NCBI GenBank assembly: GCA_023374045.1
Contig: CM041776.1
Span: 48,304,171 to 48,368,170 of the forward strand
Source: Limonium bicolor
Taxonomy: Eukaryota > Streptophyta > Magnoliopsida > Caryophyllales > Plumbaginaceae
DNA length: 64,000 bases
Direction of reading: 5' to 3'
Shown here: positions 43,229 to 54,500 of the stretch, in pieces
Numbering within the stretch: the first letter of the stretch is position 1
Layout of the letters: every line of letters begins with the position of its first letter
Program-made: the position numbers and the translations under genes
The notes under the pieces: model-generated
What the model was told of the DNA's origin: nothing
Databases searched by the model: none
Seen by the model: the letters and a program-made list of their open reading frames with translations, nothing else

Positions 43229-43410
43229 TTACAACGAAATCAGCAACAAAACTCTCCTGGGATTGACTCTACAATCTCACTCTTTCTCTCTGTTTCTCTC
43301 TATATTCGCCCTTACTATTGTTCGCCACAAATTACCTTGTATTTCCGTTTTTCTCTTTGCGTTCCTCTCTCCTCCCTTTGACCTAGACTTTCTTCCACTT
43401 ATATAGATAC
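43100..43410 (-). promoter_or_regulatory. Possible promoter/poly(A) pair of an embedded LTR or TRIM
   Basis: On the minus strand TCTATATAAG (43409-43398) is followed about 290 nt downstream by AATAAAGG (43111-43104), with a pyrimidine/purine-rich transcribed stretch between. This spacing is LTR-like. I could not find its TG/CA ends or a target duplication. Confidence 0.3.
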
Positions 43411-43879
43411 AGAGGCAGGGTGAGAATCTATCGTTCAAGATTTTTATCTTTAACAACTAGATAAAATCTTGTTAAATATTCTATCTTCTTCTCTGTTCGT
43501 CAGTTCAAGACTGACAGACTTCGCTCCAGGCTGGTCTTAAAACGGGCTTCCGTATTGAACTGAGTTTGCCGATCAAAATAACATCAACATTAATACCACG
43601 TTCGCCTAGTCCACCGAACGCCTCTGACTATCTAGATTTGTAACCAGAACTAGTATTAGTATCCTGTGTCTTAGAACTAGTTCGGTTCTCTTTTCAACTT
43701 TAAACCTCTTCCAAGGTTAACCCGGGTGTAATAGTTTACCGTTAAACAGGTTCGTTCATTTAGGAGTGTTTTCAAGCTCAATTCTAATTCATTAACATAC
43801 TAACGTTGTTAGCAGTTATTTAGTTTCATAATCAGCAACTTTAGTCTCATACGGACCTTGTATTAGGTTTTCGTATTTT

Positions 43880-44165
43880 CGATATTCATCCGTATTTCAC
43901 TATTCATTTATATAGTCTCGTATTCTACTATTCATTTATACGGCCTCGTATTTTATTATTCATCGTATTTCACTATTCATGTATACGTCTCTTATTTTAC
44001 TATTCACACATACATCTCGTATTTTACTATTCACATATACGTCTCGTATTTTACTATTCACGTATACGTCTCGTATTTTACTGTTCACGTATACGTATTT
44101 CCTATTCATGTATACGGATACTATTCACATATACTAGTACTATTCATGTATACCAAAATTTTTCG
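43880..44165. repeat. ~27-bp tandem repeat TCGTATTTTACTATTCACG
   Basis: About ten degenerate units with the core TCGTATTTTACTATTCACGT followed by ATACG, cleanest at 44000-44095. Confidence 0.8.
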
Positions 44166-46560
44166 CATACGTCAGTATGATACTCCATATCATACGTATT
44201 TATTTCTTTTGCCAATATAACTTGTATTTTCAATAAAAATACTTTAAGTATTGATTTCTCCAATACTTAATAAATTATGGGTATACCCCTCGTATACCTT
44301 AAGTTATATAACGGTCTCATTTAACCCCATCTTAACTCTGTTTCTTTTACAACATGTTTCTAAATTCTTTATTTAATTTCCTTAACCTTCTAAACACATA
44401 AAAATGTGTTATCTACATTCCTTACCCATAGTTTTCTTTTAATTTCTATTTTACCCATAATAAGTTCTAAACTTGTTATTTTTATTTCTAATTTCTTCCA
44501 AAGTCTTTCTTAATTAATTTCTTCTTTACTTTTGGTCAATTACCAAAACATACCCAAGTTTGACCAGCCTTTTATGGTCAAACCCCCTAACTTTCCAAAA
44601 ATTTACAATATTACCCCTAAAGTTAATTTATCATAACTTTTTATTCCTTAAACATTTTAATACCTAATCTTTTGGTATAAATTTTATTCTAACTCATCCT
44701 AATATTTTATAAACATCATTGACCTTGTTTGACCACGTTTGACCAGTAAAATTACCATTTTACCCTTGTGGTCTTTTCTTTCATTTAATAACCAATTTAA
44801 CTCCAATTAATTTCTAATTTTCGTAACTAATTTACCTACAGATTTTTGAACACCAAAAATCATTTTAAACATCTCCAAATCACCAGATTTAATTATCTAA
44901 TGTTATAGTATATATATACCATCCTTTATTAACTTTTAAATATACCAAAAACCTTATAAATTCCTTATAACACTTATAAACTATTTATAAATTGTAAACT
45001 TAATTCTACAATTATTTTCTCATCATCTAAACTCTCAAAAATTCTATACTAACCTCATTTATTTTTGGCAATCACAATATGATACCAAAACTTCTAAAAT
45101 TTTACATTTTACTCTTAATTACTCTAATTCCTTTAATTTAACTATGTGAGATAATTTTCCTAACTTAATTACAACCCCTTAATTTTCAGCCATAATCAAA
45201 ATCGTAGTATATGAATTTTTCTTGTACATTATGATAGCTTATATTGTAGCTTATATCATAAGGAGTATAAATCTAATTTAAGATTTACAAAATATTAACA
45301 TTTAATGTGTTAAAAATTGAATCTAACACATCAATAATTTTGGTAATCCTAAAAAAAATAAACAACATGTTAGATCATATATAGATCAACAATTAGAACA
45401 TTGAAATAGGTAGTTGTAGGATTTACCTTGTATATTAACCTTTAGCTTAATATTAAGCTTCTTTTCCTTAGAAATTTTGACAGCAATTTGCTAGAGAAAT
45501 TGGCTCCAAAATCATAGAATAAGATGAATAATAAGAAGGGTTAGTAACCCTAGGCACTCAGCCTTGATGAAAATCAAATAAGGAAGAGTTTCCAAGAAGG
45601 CAATGTTTTACCTCGAGAATCAAAGGCACTTCTTCGTGGTTTTTCCTGAGAATCTGGGGGCTCATGAGCTATGGTTGTAAATATCTTTGAAATAGCATTC
45701 CAGAGCTATCAAGCTTGTTATTTGGAGCTAGGACGAGAAAGTTATGATTTCTGTAAGACAAGGTGTTCTTTAAAGTTTTTGTGGAGTTTCTTCAAAGAGA
45801 GGAGGAGCTAAGAATTTGGGAGCTCTCATAATGACAGGTAAGTGTCTGATTAATGAATTACTCAGGGGACAAGGTGATATGGCACTTAATGAATGTCTTG
45901 GTAGGTGTAATAGTAAAATTAAAGCATTTTGTCCTTAATGACTCACCTCTTCAAGTCAGCAGCCTTGGGTCTCTTTTGACCTGTTTTTTTTTTTGTTTCT
46001 TCCTTGCATTTATGTAATATTAGATGTATTAATCTCATTCATAAGGACTTATACCATGTGTTAGGTATGTTACAAAGCCAAAAATGCCTTAAAACACCAT
46101 TTTATGTGCTTCCGGGTTCACATTGATTATGCAATTTGTTTTGGATAGTTTAAATGTGTCCTTAATATATTTACAACCTTTAGATACTTTGTTCATGAAA
46201 TAGCATGTTGTTCATTCCAATCTAAACCAAGTCGTTTAGTGGTTTCTTTTTGACTTTCGACAATTTAGTACCTGTTTACTGTGGACTTTGTATACTTAAT
46301 TTGTGTGTATACGCAATGGCTCCTATGACCATTTAATTGTTGTTCCCTTATTTCTTTATGGTATTTAGGCTCATTGGCCTTTTCGTTCCATGTGTACAAG
46401 CTTAAACCACATTTTTCTTTAAAGCACATTTTTGTGCTGTAAGGTGCGGTTTCGGTTTAAATGCTAATTCCACTTAATGCGTATTACTAATCTTAGAGGT
46501 ATTTCACATTTGAAATCTCTTGGGAACTTATTGGTAGTTCCCTAATTTATTTGTGCTCTT

Positions 46561-47170
46561 TGTAACACCCCAACCGTTAACCTCGTCATTACCTCATAAA
46601 TTGTCACCAATTACTCTTACTCACGCAGCGGAACTCTAATTACAACGAGGGGTGAAACAACGCCAATAGCCACCCATATGGCTAACCAGGCCTTCCTTAC
46701 GTACCGTAACGGTCTGATGAACTGGAACAACCGATTACACAATACTAACACAAAACGCATTTCATTTCTTTACTATACCGAGTCTACAATATATGGATGC
46801 CGACAACATATTCGGTCTTACACCTCTTTCAATACATAAGTAATTAAATCTAACTACCCATGCAACCCACCGACCCCGTCCTACTCACGAACGGTAACAT
46901 CTTCGGTGTACCTGTAAAATAAAAACATCGCCCCTAGGGGCTCAGCTTAACGCTGCATATGAAATTCGCATACCCCGAGCGCTAACCGGGGTATGCCGAC
47001 TACTTTTGTCGGATATACATGGAGTTCATTAGTCAAACAACATGCATCATAGCAATACAATATATATGTGTATTACTCAAGGAATCTACATCCAATCACG
47101 GAACACAATTCCAAACTAACATAACAAGGTTGTTAGTTGTATCTGCTTACTCTTAGGCCTTGAGGGTTAT
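46561..47170 (-). repeat. Minus-strand LARD-family LTR, tail (host of the nested LARD)
   Basis: Begins TGTAACACCCCAACCG, the reverse complement of the LARD LTR end, and follows the LARD LTR tail backwards (GCAGCGGAACTCTAATTACA, ATATACATGGAGTTCAT) until GGCCTTGAGGGTTAT at 47170. It resumes at 60877. The DNA to its left (…TGTGCTCTT) lacks a primer site, so this is a 3' or solo LTR. Confidence 0.85.
47166..47170. repeat. Target site duplication GTTAT (left; right at 60877-60881)
   Basis: GTTAT precedes TTTAATACCCC and follows TGTTACA at 60876. The host LTR reads continuously across the site when the insert is removed, by comparison with the reverse complement of 50880-50930. Confidence 0.85.
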
Positions 47171-49212
47171 TTTAATACCCCGGATCTAAAAATGGGGATG
47201 TAATTACTCTAATAAGATTATTAAGGGCCTAATTGTGCCTAGAGAGTATTGGTAAAAAGAATAAAACCAAAAGAAAAGAGAAAATGCGTTAAACGCGAAA
47301 AACGCTAAAATGCGCATTAAATTTAAATAAGAGATAAATGATCTCGTAAGGGTCCGAGATGGATTCCTAAGGCTTAGTTAGGCCTAATTAGTATACGGGA
47401 ATGATTCCCGAAGAAAACGGATCCAAATAATGGATTAAAACGCTAATTAAGCATAAAAGCACGTTATTCAAGAAAACCCGAAAACATGACTTTAAGTGGT
47501 CAAACGGACCCGTAAAAATTATAGTTGATTAAATAACTATAATTAAGTATTAATGGAAGCTTAATAACCATTAAAATTAGTTAAACGAGAAAAATCCGGG
47601 AAACGGGCCCGGGAGGTGAATAGTGCCAAACCGGGTAAAATAACGAGCGTTTTCTGTCAAAAACCGAAAAACGCTCCAGCATGTAAGTATACAGTGGGGC
47701 CGATTTTATTGGCTTAATTAGCCTTCCCCCTCTCTAATATAGTTAGTAAATAAAAGAAGGAAGAAAAGAAAAACAAAAGCAAAAGTAAATAGTACAAATC
47801 CACTAAGTCATTCTCTTGCTCTTCATTCTTCACTCACGTTTCCTTTTCCCACTTCCCACCTGCGCTTTCTTCTCCCTCGCTGAAGCCCCATGGCGATTTG
47901 CGAGAGCCTCCATCGGCCCTCTTCTATTTCTTCTTCTACAAGATGCAAATCAACACCAAATTGCAAAATAATTTCACCATTTGATTCCTCTCAACTTGGG
48001 GAACATTTCCCTCCCTTCAAAGTCCAAAAAGCTCACGCTTGACCTCCATGGAAAAATCTGAAAATGGAAGGTTGAAGGTGCCATCTTGTTCTGAAACCAC
48101 TCTCTGGTTGCTTAAGGTAAGAAGCAAGCTCAAAATCTCCATTGTCTAGCTTCTCTTGATTTTTGGAAAAATTCCAACGTGAGCTCCTTCTCCATCCTTG
48201 CTTCAGTCGGTTTCTTCTAGCCTTTTAGGAGTGCTGGAACTTCATCATTTTGATTGCCTAAGCTCTCCATGAGGACACTTGAAGGTAATCTTTATGCTAA
48301 AGCCCTAGAAACTAACTCTTGAAATATTAATTTTGGTGAGTTACGTGAGAAATAAACAAGCTTGTTATGTGTGGTTTGGGGTTATGTTTGTAGATAGCAA
48401 TCAATACCTCTGTTTGGTGTGGAAACGAGGAGAGAAAGAGGGAACAAGAGAAGGAGGAAGAAAAGAAAAGAAAACAGAAAGCTAGTAAGGTAATGAGCTT
48501 ACCTAAGATGGTTTTGTCCTCTGTAAACCCATTTTTGAATGGGAATAATGCTCTTGAAATGGGTGTAGTTGGGATACTACAATGATGTTAGTTGAATGAG
48601 ATTGTTTTAATGTGGTTTAAGTGTGCAAATAAACCTAAAAGCTAAGCTAGTGTATATGTGTGAACAAGAGGGAATTTGGTGTATTGTGGTTGTTGATGCT
48701 TGATGAAACAGGAGTGAAGATTGTGTATATGGGTTGATTTAAGTGTGGTGAATATGCTAAAGAGGTAGGCAAGTGCTGTCAAAATTTCCTTGGAGATTAT
48801 GATCTTGAGTGTTTCATTTAAAGGAAGAAACTAGGTGTGTCTAAGAGGTTTAAGTGAGTGGTTAATGGTTTGGAAAACCAAGCTTTGAAGGAGAGTGTGT
48901 TAGGAGTAAAAATAATGCCATGTGAATGCTTGGAATGGCTTCAGTATGAGAGGTTTGAATGGTTTAAAGTAATAGCCAAAATCTGTTACAATCTGTTAGA
49001 AAACAAGAGAGAAAACAAGGTTGTGAGTGTAAAAGAATCTAAGTAAAATTAACTAGATTGGTGAGTGTACTTGGTGTTTGGTTGAAAGTGGTTTAGGTGG
49101 GTAATTAGTCACTAAAACATGAAGATTTTAGTTGGTGAAGGTTGGTTAATTAATGGGCAAAGAGAGAACCTGTAACAGATGAAGAAACTGTAAAATTTAC
49201 AAAATCTGTAGC

Positions 49213-49475
49213 AGGGCCCGGGACTTAGGTCCAGGACCAAGTCCCGGACCACCCCCATTTTTACCCCCGAGACTTCACTACCAGTCTGGTCCAGGACCTA
49301 ACTCCATGCCCAAGTCCCGGACCATATACAATTTTCTAGCCGAGAGTACAACACCCATATTGGTCCGGGACTTGGCCTAGGTACAAGATCCCGGACCATG
49401 CATTATTTTTGGCCGAGAGTTTGTGTTGTGATTGGTCCGGGACTTAGGGTATGGACCAAGTCCCGGACCACCCCC
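49213..49475. repeat. GGTCCGGGAC/GTCCCGGACC dyad minisatellite
   Basis: About four units, each with GGTCCGGGACTT, ~10-15 nt, then AAGTCCCGGACCA, so each unit can fold back. Units are separated by GGCCGAGAGT-type spacers. The 3' LTR has the same array at 58582-58837, and the host LTR has about five units at 62358-62688. Confidence 0.85.
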
Positions 49476-50694
49476 AGAAACCTACAGAGAGTATTTTTAA
49501 GGCTTTAAATGGTGGGGGTTTAAATGTTAATGATGTTATAAGATGTTAAGGCCTTGTTTGGTGACATGTAAAGGCCCTAGGAAGTGTGAGAAAGTGTTTG
49601 AAGTGATTGAGAAGTGAGAACTCAAATTAATAAAAGTAAAACCGAGAAAACGGGATAACGGGGTAACTACGGGAGTGACATTTTATTATGTTCCGTATGA
49701 TATTAGTATTAATAATAATGTTGAAACATTATCAGAGAACCGTGCGTGACCCGAGCTTGGTGAGATGACACGGTAAAAGTAAAAACCCCGGTGAAAGGTA
49801 TGATTTTCTCATGCCCCGTATGCTAACCGAGTTACTCTGATTTGTGTGTTTGTGTGCCGGCTTAATCAAGATTAAAGCATGAAAATAATCCCTTGTTTGA
49901 TTATGGATGCCTTATTGTATGTTGTATGAACTAACATACTTGTACGCCGGTGTGGTCTAATATAGTGCATAGACCGACTCATAGAGAGTAGTGATTGACT
50001 AGAAACCCGTAGATCGGGTAGTCTCATGAACAATGGTAATATGCCAACACACACAAGCTATCGATTAAAGTATAACGATAACACAAACATATGAACTCCC
50101 TAAAATGTGAGGAGATGTACGGGTTGAGTAAATACCCGATAACGGTTAGAGAACCTTATTGTAATAATCCACGAAATAAATATGAGTGGAGAGATAAATG
50201 ACCTCCATCGAGAGGATTGAAGTTAGTCCAATAATGTGAACTTATATGAAAGGTAAAAGAGACCTAAGGGACTATGTAACTCCCTTGAGACATGGTCGGC
50301 CTCCTATATGAGGATCTTACCCGGTATAAGAAAATATCCGAATGTATAAGTATATGATTGTGAGGGTAACCCTTAAACTTAAGATTACCCAAATTTAAGT
50401 AAAGTTCCCAAAGTCATTAGAAACATCAAGAGTGATGCTTCTAGACTAATATACATAAAATTATTATAACTCCGAGAGAGGAGTGTATGGGAAAGTGAGT
50501 AGTCCGAGAGTAGTCGGACCTAAGTAAAAGAGATAGGAACTAAGAGAGAGTTCCGTGAGCTAGTTGAACCTTCCCACCATGCTAGACCCAGAGTAGGGTC
50601 GAAACCGGGGAAGTAAGACTATGCTAGAGAGCCATGAGTTTTGGCTTAAGTATGTAAAGAGAGTAACAAGCGTGACGTAGGAGACCTGTAGTGT

Positions 50695-50890
50695 CTCGAG
50701 AATCTACGAGAGCTTGAGTATGAATAACCCAAGAGTGTGGGTGAGATAATGAGTATAAATAACCCGAGAGAAAGGGGTGAGGATATGTATTAGTAACCCG
50801 AGAGAATGGGTAAGTGTAAGAATGAGTAGCCCAAGAGAATGGGTGTGTATACGAATAAGTAACCCGAGAGAGCGGGTGAGGTATTGAATA
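50695..50890. repeat. ~38-bp tandem repeat with AACCCGAGAGAATGGGT core
   Basis: About five units of GAGTAACCCGAGAGAATGGG plus a variable tail. It explains the minus-strand ORFs here (50624-50923). Counterparts: 60060-60235 and, inverted, 60885-61110. Confidence 0.85.
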
Positions 50891-51525
50891 AGTAAACAAG
50901 GCATAGTGAGGAATAACCCTCAATGCCTAAGAGTAACCAGTTACCACTAACAACATTGTTATGTTAGTTAGGAATCGTGTTCCGTGATTGGATGTAGATT
51001 CCTTGTGTGATATACATATATATTGTATTGCCATGATGCATGTTGCTTGATTAAAATGAACTCCATGTATATCCGACCCAAAGTAGTCGGCGTACCGCGG
51101 TAAGCACGCGGTATATGCGAATTTCATATTCAGCGTAAGCTGACCCCCTAGGGGGAACGTTTTTAGTGTGCAGGTACTTGAAGCTGACCACCGTTCGAGA
51201 GAGTAGGACGGGGACTGCTGTGAGCATGGGTAGTTAGATTGTAATTACTTATGCGTTTGAATGAGGTATAAGTCCGAGTATGTTATCGGCATCCGTATAT
51301 TGTAGACTCGGTATAGTAGAGATATGAATTGAGTATTGTATTTGTATGAAGTACTTGGTTGTTCCAGTTCATCAGACCGTTACTGTATGTAAGAAAGGCC
51401 TGGTTAGCCACATGGGTGGCTAACGGCGTTGTTTCACCCCTCGTTGTAATTAGAGTTCCGCTGCGTGAGTAGGAGTAATTAGTAACGGTTTAAGAGGTAA
51501 TGACGAGATTAACGGTTGGGGTGTT

Positions 51526-51543
51526 AGAGCGAAGTATCGCTCT
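51526..51543 (+). promoter_or_regulatory. Remnant of the LARD primer binding site region
   Basis: AGAGCG-AAGTAT-CGCTCT is the counterpart of the chromovirus hairpin AGAGCG-TAGTTA-CGCTCT, but the AATTGGTATC that should precede it is missing. The LTR runs directly into the hairpin. Confidence 0.65.
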
Positions 51544-54500
51544 GATGGCTGGAAATACCGAGCTTAGGCGAGTTAGGATATAGAGACTTAGGGCTAAGGG
51601 TTGAGTGGTAGCGTGAGAGATGCGCTAGATAGGAACTTCTAGTATGATCTGGATACCTACAATACCATACCCGCCCTCCACAACCCCCGTATTGAAAACT
51701 TGGGGAAGAACGCCAGAGAGACGGGGAAGCCCAATCTGGCAGTTATTTAATATTTCAATATGAACTAGAACCTGTCATGCGGTAGATCCCGAGAACCGGG
51801 AATCCCGGAGACGGATCCCGCTGGAACGATAATAACCGCACTTAATGGCGGGAGATCGAGAAATCCTAATCCAAGCAGACTGGAATCTGTGGCAGCTTGG
51901 GGCGACATGCTTAGCAGTCGCGAGAACCTAGCTAGCCGAGCAGTAGCAAGAAGAAAGCACTAACCGTGCAAGAAGGCGGATTAATGAGAAGCAATGATAA
52001 TAACAAAAACCGAGACACATGTCTACGGACCGCCATAACTGAATAATACCATCAACGGTACACTAACCGACTAGGAATCTAGTCAAGAGTAGATACACCC
52101 ACCCTGCCACACCCAAAGAGGTTGCAATACTTAACTGATATAGCTTAGACAGCTACGAGCATAACTACGGGATATACCCGAATAGGACTACAGAAGTAGT
52201 ACCTAAATAAGTTAAACCTCGGTAACCATAGTAAAGACGTGGGAACGAGCAACGAGGCAAAGCATAGAATTAAAATAGCTAAGGAACTCCGAGAGTGGAG
52301 GAGCACCTAAATGAATGACAGTCATGTCAAGAGGAATGAGAAGCAGCTCCAAGGAGCAGTTATCCAACTAGGGGATCAAGGAAGAGCCAACGAGGCTACC
52401 AAATACAATGTGAACAATACCGTGACCGGTATGAGTTAACCCAAAAACCGCCTGTACCGCGCACTTGCCTCGGCAAGTGCAGGAATAACGGGACCGTTAA
52501 GAAGAATCTTAACAAGTGACAAGTACTTAGCAAGTACCTAGATGGCGAACAAAGCCAATATAGCCACTTAAACCCTAAGAATTGTGAAACAAAACCTTGA
52601 AAAGGCATAACGGCCTGATCATTATATAAAGAACATACCAGTCAGCGAGAAGCTGGACTCGGTAAGGAACAGCCGGCATTGAAATGCCATGAAGAACTTA
52701 CTTTTAAAACTTGAACTTCCTTTCAGAACATAAAATTTTCCAAAAACCCCCAAAGTTTTAAAACCAAACCAGTGAACCACGATAAGTTATTATAGGACCA
52801 TATAAGAGGAGTTGGCAACAGAATACTTCACTTAGGCGTGACCGACACTACAAGTGTACACAAACGAGACATGGAACGACCGCACTCCAAAGGAGCTTGC
52901 GGGCCTGACAGACCAGTTATGAGTTAGTCGGGTAAGTGGTAACGTATCAATAAGATACTCCATGTATGTATACAAGTAGAGTACGGTACACGGGAAGTAG
53001 CCCACTCCATACTACGGACGAAAGAGCCAATTCAAACCAAGACAGTTGGACACCTCGAATGATCGAAGAACATAAGAAAGCTTACCAAGATTAAGGAGTC
53101 TAGAATCCAGTAAGGTGACGGACCTAAGGATATAGCGTTAATAAGCGCGAGAAGCACAGAGTATTAAGCACAGACATTGGATATATCTCAGGAAATACCT
53201 ACTAACTGGGTGAATACCAGTGTAAATAATACGGCGAATGCCTAAATGAACTTATTAATGTACGATAAACGGAATAGAATTCCCACTTCATACCTCACTG
53301 AAGAGAATAATGACCAGACCTAGAAGGTATTAGAAGGTACCAAGGATCTACCCAATAATAGGAGACATTACAACCCTAAACGGGATAGTCAAGGACATAG
53401 CCGCAAGGCGAAGTCACAACTGAACATAACCATAAGTACAAGCCAGATGTAATGGCATTACTCAGTAACACCCAGGAGCAATCCGAGAAGGGTGCTGGAG
53501 TCAACAGTAGTTGAACGAAACATCATGTTGAAAACACAAGTGTTTAAGCAAACACTCGGGTAAAACCCTAAGGGATCCCACGTAACACGGGATACCCTAG
53601 ATTGCCAGAGGGCATCAACAAATATCAAGTTACTTAAAGGGCCTTCCATGTATGGAAGAGTGTTGAGACAACCTTATCGAAAAACCCAGTAATACCTCCA
53701 AACCATTTAATGGTATATGGAGAAGCAAAAACCTATATAAACAGCGAGCATGGGGAAATGTAGGAGGGAGGCCCATGACATACTCGAGGCAAGGTGGCTT
53801 GTAGCCGATAAACCAACTCAATACGTAGATCCAAACGTTGTAAAACATATGCATAAGGCATAAGAGAACAGTGGTGAATGAACCCCTCCTTATAGTGGGG
53901 GATCCACTTGTTATTATGGGGCCTATGGAGCGGCATTTGCGGTGAATCCTCCAGAGAAAGGCTACCACCTAAGTATGTAATTGAAACCGCTAGAGCGGTG
54001 GTAGTAAAACTGGCATGTGGTATTTTGCCAATGAGTATATGAACATAGTAGAGTGTAAGAGGAACCTCGATTGCAGTAATTCTAGACCGAAGGTAATCAG
54101 TTGAGTAGTAAACACTGTATGTGTGCAATATGACCTGCAGAGAAGCAGCGCGCAAGTGGCGCAGAGAGATTTTTAACATAGCGTATGTTGTTGGCCAAGG
54201 TTGAATGGCAAGCCATCGTTGTAAATGGCGAGAACACCCGGGCGGAAGCTAAAGTAGTAGCGTGATGCCATAGAAATGAGAAGACCAAGGTGCGCAGTAA
54301 GCGACATTGTAAAAGTATATTCAGATAGTGATTAGAGTTGATGAAGAAATGTGGTAAAGAAGACTATATTCCTATCTCATGAGAGATTTACTGTCAGGGT
54401 TTACGCTTCTGCACTCTGTATGACTGAGTGTTTGTGTATTGCACTTGTGTGGTAATGATCAAGTGGGAGAGCCAAGAATTGAGAAATGTCAACGAAGCCT

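Larger units (their letters stand above)
42351..46560 (-). repeat. Minus-strand giant LTR, part 2 (continuation of 11932-12567)
   Basis: Sequence after the right target duplication, taken as the continuation of the interrupted LTR. It is AT-rich and without believable ORFs. A possible LTR head, TGAAATACCTCTAAG on the minus strand, begins at 46506, which would give an LTR of about 4.8 kb, similar to the solo LTR at 23271. No target duplication fits (ACTAT beside 11932, CATTT after 46506), so the head is uncertain. Sub-features: hairpin cluster and TATA-like signals at 43018-43410, and a tandem repeat at 43880-44165. Confidence 0.5.
47171..51526 (+). repeat. 5' LTR of the LARD-like element
   Basis: Starts TTTAATACCCCGGATC (a TG-to-TT variant of the usual head) and ends GGTTGGGGTGTTA; the final CA is lost with part of the primer site. 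It contains the dyad array 49213-49475 and the tandem array 50695-50890. The ORF at 48858-49046 shows no domain and does not survive in the 3' LTR. Confidence 0.85.

Noticed and set aside
43880..44165. CRISPR-like array
   Set aside because: Head-to-tail degenerate repeats without unique spacers, in a plant LTR.
53630..54179. Long minus-strand ORFs in the LARD internal domain
   Set aside because: The plus strand is rich in TAA/TAG, leaving the minus strand open by chance; no Gag, Pol or other motif seen.
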